From contig NZ_JAJUWR010000006.1 in assembly GCF_021390545.1 (NCBI RefSeq), positions 124,001-188,000 on the forward strand: 64,000 nt of DNA, written 5' to 3'. The DNA comes from Algoriphagus sp. AGSA1. GTDB taxonomy: Bacteria > Bacteroidota > Bacteroidia > Cytophagales > Cyclobacteriaceae. Every line of letters starts with the position of its first letter. Position 1 is the stretch's first letter. This document shows, one piece after another, positions 45,236 through 53,488 of this stretch. A program made the translations under genes and the position numbers. Below the pieces are notes generated by a model. The model made no database searches and had not been told where the DNA came from. It saw only the letters and a program-made list of their open reading frames with translations.

Positions 45236-45251
45236 AAACAAATCATAAAAC
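45162..45251 (+). repeat. Leader repeat, copy D, in front of the TonB receptor
   Basis: It begins CAGATGAAATCGAGCA and has a perfect stem TGACG-ctaa-CGTCA (45175-45188), followed by GGAT-gatt-ATCC (45196-45207). The tail AAACAAATCATAAAAC ends at the next ATGAAA, the start of the receptor. The part after the core is about 20 bases shorter than in copy C, and the ATGAAA frame is shifted relative to the core. The layout is therefore kept at nucleotide rather than peptide level. Confidence 0.65.
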
Positions 45252-47633
45252 ATGAAATCATTCCTCCTATTTCCACTCCTGATAATTTATGGATCGCTGA
45301 GCGCCCAAACCGGAATTATCAAAGGTCAAATTAAAGATGCCCAATCAGAAATTGGTCTTATTGGTGTTACCATTGAACTCCTGGGTCAAGAAATTACTAC
45401 CGGGGTAGTATCTGATGATGGGGGTTATTTCCGATTGGAAAACGTTCCTATAGGAAGGCAATCCATCCGGGTGACTTATTTGGGTTTTGAGAGCGTAACA
45501 TTACCAAACATTGATGTCACTTCAGGTAAAGATGCCGTTGTGGATGTTAAACTCAAAGAATCATTTGGTGAATTGGGAGAAGTTGTCGTTACTTCAGAGA
45601 CTCCCAAAGATATGTCTATCAATAGACTGACTTCGGTGTCAGCTGTCCAGTTTGGAATGGAGGAAACCCAGCGATATGCAGGAGGACGTAGCGATATCGG
45701 GCGTCTGGCTTCAAATTTTGCCGGAGTTTCTACACCGGATGATAGCCGAAATGATATTGTGGTCAGGGGTAATTCCCCTGTCGGATTGCTTTATAGACTA
45801 GAAGGTATTCCCATTCCCAATCCCAATCACTTTACCTCAGCAGGAACTGCGGGTGGGGCAGTTTCCTCTGTCAATCCCAATCTTTTGAAGAATTCAGATT
45901 TTTTGACCTCAGCGTTCCCTTCGGAATACGGGAATGCAATAGGAGGGGTATTTGATCTGGGATTTAGGACCGGCAATAAAGACGATTATGAATTCTCAGC
46001 GCAACTAGGCGCTTTCACAGGTGTTGAAGCATTGGCAGAAGGCCCGTTGGGCAAAAATAACGGTTCTTTTCTTATAGGCGCCCGTTATTCATTGATTGGC
46101 TTGCTCGGAGGAGCTGGAATCACATCTGCGACTCCTAACTACTCTGATATTTCCTTAAATGTTGATTTGGGTGATACTGACTGGGGAAGATTTTCTGTAT
46201 TTGGAATTTTGGGTTCTTCCAGTATCGACTTCCTAGGTGAGGAATTTGAAGAAGAGGATTTGTTTTCATCTGAGGACGAGGATATGTTTGTCTCTTCTGA
46301 TTTTGGAGTTTTCGGGATTAAGCACCGACTTAATTTGGGGAAATCCACCTATTTGCAGAGTGTTGTATCTACCTCTTTTTCTAATGACGGAATAGAGTCA
46401 CATAGATACATCAATTTGAATGAATCGGACGAAAGACGCCTCCTATATACGGAAGCTGACAATTCGGAAAACAGGTATACTTTTTCTTCATACCTCAATT
46501 CAAAAATAAACAGCAAGACCACTCTTAGGACAGGAATATTGATGGAAAATTTCAATGTGAAATCTATCCTCAGAGACAGGGATGAACAGCCTGACAATGA
46601 TGGGGACGGAGATCCGGACTTATTTACCTTTCGGGATATTGATGATGGCTTCAGCATCATTCAACCTTTTGTCCAGACCCAGTATAGGGTGACAGAAAAT
46701 CTTACGTTGAATGCCGGACTTCACGGACAATTCAGCAATCTGAACAATCAATTTGTAGTTGAGCCGCGTGCGGGGCTGAAATATCAGGTAGGACAAAACC
46801 ATACATTTAGTCTGGGATATGGTATTCACCATCAGCCTGTATCGTTACCCGTTCTTTTCTTAAATGAATCGGTTGACGGTGAATTGGTTCAGACCAATAG
46901 GGACTTGGATTTTGTAAGAAGCGATCATTACGTTCTTGGATACGATTTACTGATGGGTTCCGGATGGCGTGCAAAGGCGGAAATTTATTACCAAAATATT
47001 TCTAATGCAGCAGTTGAGGCATTTCCTTCCAGCTATTCCTCACTTACTGAAGGTGCTGACTTCTCTTTTGATAATGATAGAGTGTCTTTGGAAAACACTG
47101 GAACGGGATTTAATCAAGGCATTGAGCTCACCCTGGAAAAATTTTTCAGTGACGGTTATTATGGATTATTGACAGCCTCCTTTTTTGAGAGCAAATACGA
47201 AGGTAGCGATGGAATTGAACGAAACTCTCCTTTTAACAATGGCTATGTAACCAATCTGCTCGGTGGGCGGGAATTCAAAATCGGGAAAAACCAGCAGAAT
47301 GTGCTATTTGTGGATACCCGTATGTCTCTGGCAGGTGGGAGATATTATACCCCGGTCGACTTAACAGCATCACAGGAGGCTGGTTACGAGGTGTTACAGG
47401 AGAATCTAGCTTACAGTCAGCAATATGATGATTATTTCAGATGGGACGTGAAGGTTGGGTTGAAACTAAACGTACTTCATAAAAAACAGTCTCACCACTT
47501 TTATGTTGACTTTCAAAACGTGACCAATAAGGAAAACGTGTTTGAGAGAAGATATAATCGTTTAACCAACCAGGTCAACCAAGTCAACCAAATGGGATTT
47601 TTTCCCGACTTAGGATACCGCTTCCAGTTCTGA
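45252..47633 (+). CDS. TonB-dependent receptor with carboxypeptidase-like N-terminal domain
   Basis: The 793-residue protein has a signal peptide ending GSLSAQ and a CarboxypepD-regulatory-like domain (GIIKGQIKDAQSEIGLIGVTIE, residues 22-105). A plug follows (FAGVSTPDDSRNDIVVRGNSPVGLLYRLEGIPIPNP) and a barrel ending FPDLGYRFQF with the terminal Phe needed for assembly. It resembles FecA/iron-complex or peptide receptors more than SusC, because there is no SusD partner and it is shorter. It is transcribed away from the LytS/LytTR pair and preceded by leader repeat D, both likely regulators. Confidence 0.9.
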   Translation: MKSFLLFPLLIIYGSLSAQTGIIKGQIKDAQSEIGLIGVTIELLGQEITTGVVSDDGGYFRLENVPIGRQSIRVTYLGFESVTLPNIDVTSGKDAVVDVKLKESFGELGEVVVTSETPKDMSINRLTSVSAVQFGMEETQRYAGGRSDIGRLASNFAGVSTPDDSRNDIVVRGNSPVGLLYRLEGIPIPNPNHFTSAGTAGGAVSSVNPNLLKNSDFLTSAFPSEYGNAIGGVFDLGFRTGNKDDYEFSAQLGAFTGVEALAEGPLGKNNGSFLIGARYSLIGLLGGAGITSATPNYSDISLNVDLGDTDWGRFSVFGILGSSSIDFLGEEFEEEDLFSSEDEDMFVSSDFGVFGIKHRLNLGKSTYLQSVVSTSFSNDGIESHRYINLNESDERRLLYTEADNSENRYTFSSYLNSKINSKTTLRTGILMENFNVKSILRDRDEQPDNDGDGDPDLFTFRDIDDGFSIIQPFVQTQYRVTENLTLNAGLHGQFSNLNNQFVVEPRAGLKYQVGQNHTFSLGYGIHHQPVSLPVLFLNESVDGELVQTNRDLDFVRSDHYVLGYDLLMGSGWRAKAEIYYQNISNAAVEAFPSSYSSLTEGADFSFDNDRVSLENTGTGFNQGIELTLEKFFSDGYYGLLTASFFESKYEGSDGIERNSPFNNGYVTNLLGGREFKIGKNQQNVLFVDTRMSLAGGRYYTPVDLTASQEAGYEVLQENLAYSQQYDDYFRWDVKVGLKLNVLHKKQSHHFYVDFQNVTNKENVFERRYNRLTNQVNQVNQMGFFPDLGYRFQF

Positions 47634-47721
47634 CCTACAATCAAAAAGAAAGTCTATGAAATCCATCCGGTTGATATCAACGACAATTTAATTCACTTCA
47701 ACTATTTTAAACAAAGCAACT

Positions 47722-47931
47722 ATGGGACAATCAAATTCAGCAGACCAGGACTCAAACATTTCAAAAGACATGCGGATATTTCTAAAAACCTTAAATAGCG
47801 GTGATGAGCCTCCTTTGGAAACCCTGTCACCAAAAGATGCACGAGCTGTTCTAACGGGAGCTCAGGAATCGATTATTCAAGCTTCTGCTATGTTGCGAAT
47901 TGCTTTATTCAGTGAATATAATAGAGATTGA
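47722..47931 (+). pseudogene. Alpha/beta hydrolase N-terminal fragment
   Basis: The frame reads MRIFLKTLNSGDEPPLETLS then PKDARAVLTGAQ. This is the typical N-terminal helix of a group of acetyl-esterase-type alpha/beta hydrolases (FL--LNSG---P-E--TP-EARAVL-GAQ). After about 52 residues the similarity ends and the frame stops. The catalytic domain is absent, so this is a 5' leftover unless the short frame has been reused. Confidence 0.5.
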
Positions 47932-47952
47932 GAAAGGCCAACTAACTACCGA

Positions 47953-48183
47953 ATGAAAAATTATAGCGATTTACGCAAAATATCCAAGGTGTTCCGGCAG
48001 TACGGAATAGCCTTGACGGGCAGTAAAAAATATGCTTCGTTTAAAGATGACTTAAGAATGGACAAAATTTATGTCTATGGGTTGATTTTTGAATTGGAAT
48101 TTGAATTAAGTAAGCAAATTGCTGATGACAAAGTTGATGAAGTATCCGCTCCCGTTCAGATAATAGATTTACTGATGAGCTGA
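47953..48183 (+). CDS. Acyl carrier protein-like small protein without the carrier serine
   Basis: This 76-residue helical protein has FKDDLRMDKIYVYGLIFELEFEL then a DKVDEVSAPVQIIDLL ending. This spacing mirrors acyl carrier proteins (DDLGMDSL--VELIM-LE-EF----- D ----TV-D-ID-L). The position of the phosphopantetheine Ser (DSL) is Lys (DKI), so it cannot carry acyl groups in the normal way. Its role is unknown. A good terminator follows directly, supporting a real transcript. Confidence 0.55.
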   Translation: MKNYSDLRKISKVFRQYGIALTGSKKYASFKDDLRMDKIYVYGLIFELEFELSKQIADDKVDEVSAPVQIIDLLMS

Positions 48184-48198
48184 AATTAAATTAAAAGG

Positions 48199-48227
48199 AG
48201 TTCCGTATGTGCGGGACTTTTTTATTT
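48199..48227 (+). terminator. Intrinsic terminator
   Basis: AGTTCCG and CGGGACT form a 7-bp stem (one G-U) around TATGTG, followed by TTTTTTATTTT. It lies 16 bases after the ACP-like gene. Confidence 0.8.
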
Positions 48228-48246
48228 TCTCATGCAGATGTTCTAT

Positions 48247-48621
48247 ATGAAAATTTCATCCCCTTATGATCAAAGTTTGATAAAAGAGTTGGCTTTGATG
48301 CATAAAAGTAGTCTAGACCAAGTAATAAATACTGCTATAGTCTTGTTCGATGATCATTCACTCTGGACCTTGCTTACTAAAGGATGGAAATATTGGAAAA
48401 AGCGGCTTTGTTGATGAATGAGAGGGTTGAGGAGTTAACAATTGTAGCCTTGTAAACTAAATGCTACCTCAGTAATGGTGAATGATCATACTGCTTTCAG
48501 GGTGAAATGCATGCCACTTGGCGATAGGGATTCTTCCGGCATCGGTATGGGATATCCCCCCATACCGATGATATGACCAGAACCAAAATGACCGTAGTCA
48601 AAGTAAGTATCTATTATTAAT
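48247..48621 (+). pseudogene. Aldehyde dehydrogenase copy with deleted middle
   Basis: The first 200 bases match the N-terminus of the ALDH at 1398 (SSPYDQSLIKELALMH, DDHSLWT), with a frameshift. At about 48455 the sequence jumps to the C-terminal part (NATSVMVNDHTAFRV, RDSSGIGMG). About 1 kb, including the catalytic Cys, is missing. This is a deleted paralogue of that gene 46 kb away. Confidence 0.85.
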
Positions 48622-48848
48622 TGGGTTAATCCTACATTGCGAATAACTTCACTTCTATGTATTTCATATTCCAGGTAATAGTTGCTTAAGTTTTGCGTGG
48701 GAAATGGCACTATTTCTTCTTAATTAAGCGAAGAACTGAGCTTGAAGTAGTGGGAACTTAAAGGGGGCCGCATAAATTTGCTACTATTAAAGAATACATA
48801 AATTATAATCATCTATTTCACGTTCGGACAATTACTTAATTTAGTTAA

Positions 48849-49781
48849 ATGCTTCCCAAAAATATCCAGATAAAAGATTTACATGAATTATATGAAGCAA
48901 TGGGGCTTCCTCTGAATGAAGTAGATTCATCCTCAGGTTTTACTATTCATTATTTACAGCAAACATTTAAGGAATTACCTTTTAAATCCATTCCTTTTCG
49001 TCCTAATTATTTTAGTTTTTTGTTTATAAAAAATGCTTTTGGAAAATATATCATAGATGACAAAACTTTTGAGGTTACACCCCATACTGTTTATTTTACC
49101 AATCCGGGCAATTTTCGAATTTTTGAATGGCATGAAATTACAGATGCCTGTCTGATTACTTTTCACGAATCCTATTTAAAGGAATTTGTTCATGCCAAAG
49201 TATATGATCATTTTTCCTTCCTACTTACTGAAACAGTGGAACCCCGAACGCTTACAGACGAACAATTCCAACTGACAGAAAGACTGTATCATTTAATTCA
49301 TGAGCAGCATCTTGGGGATTCTCCTTATAAGAATCGCATTATTGGCAGTTTGACAGTGACTTTGCTTCTTATAATAAAAGAGTATTTTTTTCAGGATTAC
49401 GACCCACTAAACGAAGGAAACCGTAGCTCAGAAATTGTTAAAACCTTTAAAAGGAATTTGGAACTGCATTACAGAGAACTGGTCACAGGTAAGACTGAGC
49501 ATCAGCTCCGGGTACAGGACTATGCTGATATGCAATATTTGCATGTCAATTATCTCTCCCGTGTAATCAGTAGTAAGACAGGTAAATCCATAAGTACATG
49601 GATATCGGAGAAAACTATCACTGAGGCAAAAGTATTACTGCAAAATGCAGAGCTTAGTATTAAAGAGGTCGCAAACAGGTTAGGTTTTCTTGAATCTGCG
49701 CATTTTAGCAATTATTTCAAAAAGCATACTTCACTAAGTCCAGCATCCTATAAAAAACAACACTTTAATACCAAATCTTAG
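48849..49781 (+). CDS. AraC family transcriptional regulator
   Basis: The 310-residue protein has an N-terminal cupin-like sensing half (FLFIKNAFGKYIIDDKTFEV) and a C-terminal AraC DNA-binding domain. It has YLHVNYLSRVISSKTGKSIS, AKVLLQNAELSIKEVANRLGF and ESAHFSNYFKKHTSLSPASYKK, with both helix-turn-helix motifs. It is transcribed in the same direction as, and 89 bases ahead of, an SDR-DUF1097 pair that it probably controls. Effector unknown. Confidence 0.9.
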   Translation: MLPKNIQIKDLHELYEAMGLPLNEVDSSSGFTIHYLQQTFKELPFKSIPFRPNYFSFLFIKNAFGKYIIDDKTFEVTPHTVYFTNPGNFRIFEWHEITDACLITFHESYLKEFVHAKVYDHFSFLLTETVEPRTLTDEQFQLTERLYHLIHEQHLGDSPYKNRIIGSLTVTLLLIIKEYFFQDYDPLNEGNRSSEIVKTFKRNLELHYRELVTGKTEHQLRVQDYADMQYLHVNYLSRVISSKTGKSISTWISEKTITEAKVLLQNAELSIKEVANRLGFLESAHFSNYFKKHTSLSPASYKKQHFNTKS

Positions 49782-49870
49782 ATATTTGCAACTTTTGTAA
49801 TAGTTCTTGTATCATAGAATTTTTTACTCCTCCGCATCTTTGTATTGTTAATCTAAAACAATATAAAGTC

Positions 49871-50611
49871 ATGAACAATTTAAATAATAAAGTAGCTCTG
49901 GTAACTGGATCTTCAAAAGGTATCGGGGCAGAGATAGCCAAGGAACTGGCTAAGGCAGGAGCGAAAGTAGTTGTCAACTATGCCGGCAGTATAACTGATG
50001 CAGTGGATGTGGTGAAACTCATTAAAAGTAAGGGAGGGGATGCGATCTCCCTTCAGGCAGATGTGAGCAATCCCAAACAGGTTTCGCAACTATTTGATAA
50101 TGCAATAGAGTATTACGGTAAAATTGATGTATTAGTGAACAATGCAGGGATTATGATCAATTCCTTAATCAAGGATACATCAAATGAAGATTTTGCAAGA
50201 CTGCTAGAAGTAAATGTAAAGGGTGTCTTTCACACGTTGAGGGAAGCAGCTACCAAATTGGCAGACAATGGCAGTGTAATCAATTTATCTACCTCGGTGA
50301 ATCGTCTTATGCTACCCACCTACGGGCCGTATGTAGCCACAAAATCCGCAGTAGAACAATTAACGAGGGTATTCGCCAAAGAGGTAGGAAGCCGTGGAAT
50401 TAACGTGAATTCAGTTTCTCCAGGACCTACAGACACTGAGTTATTTATGAAAGGAAAACCTCAAGAGCTCATAGATCGGTTGGCCACGCTTTCGGCTTTC
50501 AATAGGATTGGAAAGCCTGAGGATATTGCTAGCGTAGTTGTATTCTTGGCGAGTGATGAGGCAAAATGGATTTCTGCTCAAAATATAGGTGCCAACGGCG
50601 CTATGGCCTAA
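49871..50611 (+). CDS. Short-chain dehydrogenase/reductase (glucose 1-dehydrogenase-like)
   Basis: The 246-residue classical SDR has the cofactor motif TGSSKGIGAEIAKELA, VLVNNAGIM, and catalytic Ser in INLSTSVNRL. The Tyr-Lys pair is in YGPYVATKSAVEQL, and the active-site loop is SPGPTDTELF. It is NAD(P)H-dependent and cytosolic. An AraC regulator precedes it and a DUF1097 membrane protein follows by 15 bases. Substrate unknown. Confidence 0.9.
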   Translation: MNNLNNKVALVTGSSKGIGAEIAKELAKAGAKVVVNYAGSITDAVDVVKLIKSKGGDAISLQADVSNPKQVSQLFDNAIEYYGKIDVLVNNAGIMINSLIKDTSNEDFARLLEVNVKGVFHTLREAATKLADNGSVINLSTSVNRLMLPTYGPYVATKSAVEQLTRVFAKEVGSRGINVNSVSPGPTDTELFMKGKPQELIDRLATLSAFNRIGKPEDIASVVVFLASDEAKWISAQNIGANGAMA

Positions 50612-50626
50612 AAAAAAAATTGCATT

Positions 50627-51109
50627 ATGAAAACACTTTCAACATCCTTATCTATGGGTGCTCTAGGAGCATTGGCCGTATTTATTTCATTTTCCTTACA
50701 ATGGATTACATGGGTTTTATTCATTGCCTGGGTCAGTTATTATATATTTGGAATGTCAATCAAGACCTCTGCCAAAGCCTTATTGAACATTTCTGCAGGT
50801 TTTATTATGGGTATAATTATTAGTACGGTTGCTAATGGATTACCCGAACAACTCGGAAGGTTTACATTGCCGATAGCGGTCTTTATTTGCATAAGTTTCC
50901 TGCCATATTTAAGTAAGAACAAGGTCTTGAATAATATTCCCGCCTGGTTTCTGGGATTAATTGTTTTCTTTGGGGTTCATCCGCCGTTAGCGATCCAGCC
51001 TATATTGACTATTTTTAGTTCACTTATTGCAGGATTTGTATTTGCTTTATTGAATCATACAACCACAAATCTTATTTCCAAAATCAGTGAAAGTCAGCCG
51101 AATGAATAA
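50627..51109 (+). CDS. DUF1097 domain membrane protein
   Basis: The 160-residue protein has about five hydrophobic segments (GALGALAVFISFSLQWITWV, LFIAWVSYYIFGMSI, ALLNISAGFIMGIIISTVA, FFGVHPPLAIQPILTIFSS, LIAGFVFALLNHTTT) and matches the DUF1097/YcdZ inner-membrane family by layout. The function of the family is not established. It follows the SDR gene by 15 bases and is probably in the same mRNA. Confidence 0.8.
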   Translation: MKTLSTSLSMGALGALAVFISFSLQWITWVLFIAWVSYYIFGMSIKTSAKALLNISAGFIMGIIISTVANGLPEQLGRFTLPIAVFICISFLPYLSKNKVLNNIPAWFLGLIVFFGVHPPLAIQPILTIFSSLIAGFVFALLNHTTTNLISKISESQPNE

Positions 51110-51186
51110 CCTAAAAATTAATCATATGTCTAAAAATCATGATTTAGGCCCTTCATGATAGTCTATAGGTTGAGTTTATCGCCTGA

Positions 51187-51249
51187 AGCCTTATTTTTAA
51201 ACAAAAAACCAATCAGTCTCCGTCCGAATTTCGAAAGGCTTTTAATTGA
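51187..51249 (+). pseudogene. AraC regulator C-terminal fragment
   Basis: The 20 codons read SLIFKQKTNQSPSEFRKAFN then stop, close to the TNQTPLEFRSTFN ending of the AraC protein at 52323. Nothing upstream is recognisable. This is a third AraC C-terminus of this subtype within the window. Confidence 0.55.
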
Positions 51250-51326
51250 AGTACTAGTTGCATGATTTATTAATAGTTACTGAACCTCTTGCATCATCAT
51301 TTTAATATGCAGTAAATCCACCCATT

Positions 51327-51386
51327 TTTTGGATACAACCTAAGTTGATTTGATTCCATTCACCCACGATTTTCAATGGAACTTTG
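51327..51386 (+). promoter_or_regulatory. Candidate AraC operator and promoter for the 51408 gene
   Basis: TTTTGGATACA (51327-51337) and GAACTTTG (51379-51386, resembling the TAnnTTTG -7 element of Bacteroidota) precede the NmrA-like gene. The same two motifs occur before the SDR at 60413 with 21 bases less between them, and before its decayed copy at 58489. Confidence 0.45.
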
Positions 51387-51407
51387 CTTAAACAAAATTT
51401 TAAAACC

Positions 51408-52319
51408 ATGAAAATTATTTTAGGAGGATCTTTAGGACACATTAGCAAGCCACTTACAGAAGAGTTGTTGCGAGATGGGCATCAAGTAGTTGTGATCAGC
51501 AGCAACAAAGAAAGGGAAAAACAGATTCAGGCATTAGGGGCAGAGGCGGCTATAGGTTCTCTCAGTGACGCGGATTTTCTGTCAGCTACTTTCGCAGGTG
51601 CAGATCTGGTTTATACCATGGTTCCACCCGCCAACTACTTTGACCATAGCCTTGATTTGCTGGCGTATTATCGGAAATTTGGTAGGAATTATGCAAAGGC
51701 AATTACGCAATCCGGAGTTAAACGTGTGATTAATCTGAGCTCTATTGGTGCCCATATGGATAAAGGAAACGGCATTCTTCAAGGTACCTATCACGTGGAG
51801 CAGCTTTTAAACGATTTGCCAGCAGATGTTTCCATCACCCATATTCGCCCAACAGAATTTTATTACAACCTGTTGCCCCATAGTTATACTGCGAAAAACA
51901 AGGGATATATTGCTTTTAATATTAGCAATGGCGTGATAAATTCCTGGGTATCTCCCCTAGATATTGCCGATGTTATCGCGGCAGAAATCTCCACCCCATT
52001 TGCTGGCAGAAAAGTACGTTATGTAGCGAGCGAGGAAATTGCCTATGGAGATTTGATACGTATTTTAGGAAAGGCTATTGGGAATCCGGAGTTAGCATGG
52101 TTGACGCTTACGGATGAGCAGATGAGAGAAGGGTTGATAACTGCAGGAATGAATCCCACGATTGCAGCTGATATGACAGAGATGTATGCTGCCATAAATA
52201 CCGGTTTGTTATATGAGGACTATAGACTGAATAGGCCGCTAATGGGAAAGGTAAAAGTCAATGATTTTGCACTAGATTTCGCAAATGCTTATAAGCAAAT
52301 CCAACGAAACGTAATTTAA
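51408..52319 (+). CDS. NmrA/atypical SDR NAD(P)-binding protein
   Basis: About 303 residues from the ATG of MKIILGGSLGHISKPLTEELL; a TTG 24 bases upstream is less likely. An atypical SDR with the glycine-rich GGSLGHI motif, ADLVYTMVPPANYF, VKRVINLSSIGAHM and a C-terminal substrate-binding half (RPTEFYYNLLPHSYTAKNKG). Relatives are quinone- or redox-sensing NmrA/QorB-type proteins. An AraC regulator follows after 3 bases, so both are in one operon. Confidence 0.85.
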   Translation: MKIILGGSLGHISKPLTEELLRDGHQVVVISSNKEREKQIQALGAEAAIGSLSDADFLSATFAGADLVYTMVPPANYFDHSLDLLAYYRKFGRNYAKAITQSGVKRVINLSSIGAHMDKGNGILQGTYHVEQLLNDLPADVSITHIRPTEFYYNLLPHSYTAKNKGYIAFNISNGVINSWVSPLDIADVIAAEISTPFAGRKVRYVASEEIAYGDLIRILGKAIGNPELAWLTLTDEQMREGLITAGMNPTIAADMTEMYAAINTGLLYEDYRLNRPLMGKVKVNDFALDFANAYKQIQRNVI

Positions 52320-52322
52320 GAC

Positions 52323-53231
52323 ATGATGCAACCACATAAGTTTAAAACGATCAGTGATTATCATCAGTTTCGCGGCTTACCCAAGCCTGAACATCCATTG
52401 GTGAGTGTAGTGGATTTCGAATCCATAACTTACCTCAGAGATGATGAACCCAACCGTATTGTTCAGGACTTTTATGTGGTTGCATTGAAAAAGAATGTGA
52501 ACTGCAAAATGAAGTATGGTCAGCAGGAATATGATTTTGATGAAGGAACGATGCTGTTTATTTCACCAGGGCAGGTTTTTTCTTTAGAAGCTTCAAGCCA
52601 ATTGACTCATACAGGATGGTTACTACTCGTCCATCCTGATTTTTTGTGGAATACTTCTCTTATAAAAACCATCAAGCGATACGAGTATTTTAACTACTCA
52701 GTCCACGAAGCATTGTTTCTATCCGAAAAGGAAGAAATAACTATAACAACTATTTTTCAGAACATCGCGCAGGAATATCATTCAACTATTGATAAGTTTA
52801 GCCAGCAAATCATTATTTCCCAAATAGAAACGTTGCTTAACTATGCAGACCGGTTTTACCAACGCCAATTCATTACTAGACAAAAAGCCAATTCTCAGAT
52901 TCTAGACCGTCTGGAAGAAATATTAAATGCCCATTTTAATAATATTTCATTGCCTGATAGGCAATTGCCATCCGTTCAATTTGTGGCGGAATCCCTGAAT
53001 TTATCGCCTAATTACCTGAATGGTGTACTCAAAACGTTGACAGGTCAAAGCACACAGCAACACATACACGAAAGGCTTATCGAAAAGGCAAAGGAAATAT
53101 TGTCCACTACTAATCTTTCGGTTGGTGAAATTGCTTATGAATTGGGATTTGAATATCCACAGTCCTTCAGCAAACTGTTTAAGCTAAAGACAAATCAAAC
53201 ACCTTTGGAGTTTAGAAGTACTTTTAATTAA
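52323..53231 (+). CDS. AraC family transcriptional regulator
   Basis: The 302-residue protein has an N-terminal cupin-like half (CKMKYGQQEYDFDEGTMLFISPGQV) and an AraC DNA-binding domain near residues 200-300. It has QFVAESLNLSPNYLNGVLKTLTGQS, STTNLSVGEIAYELGFEYPQSFSKLFK and NQTPLEFR. It is co-transcribed with the NmrA-like gene (3-base gap), and autoregulation is likely. A broken paralogue lies at 61460, next to the SDR at 60413. Confidence 0.9.
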   Translation: MMQPHKFKTISDYHQFRGLPKPEHPLVSVVDFESITYLRDDEPNRIVQDFYVVALKKNVNCKMKYGQQEYDFDEGTMLFISPGQVFSLEASSQLTHTGWLLLVHPDFLWNTSLIKTIKRYEYFNYSVHEALFLSEKEEITITTIFQNIAQEYHSTIDKFSQQIIISQIETLLNYADRFYQRQFITRQKANSQILDRLEEILNAHFNNISLPDRQLPSVQFVAESLNLSPNYLNGVLKTLTGQSTQQHIHERLIEKAKEILSTTNLSVGEIAYELGFEYPQSFSKLFKLKTNQTPLEFRSTFN

Positions 53232-53488
53232 GGTCATTATGGGGCTTAATAGAAATTTGATCTTCCTCCAAACCTAGAAGATTTTCTGATTTTTTGCTGA
53301 CACTTGAAATGTAGTCTAAGAAGGGTGGTCGATGGTCAAGTATTTTATTGGAAAACAGGATTCTTGCTTAGAAAGCCAATCGTGGCACAATAGAATATAT
53401 TCGTTCGCAGACTCATTTCCTTAGCCATTAGATAGACTTCCCATCAGGAATATAATGTCAAATCCCGGTACCTGGACTATTTCCATAA

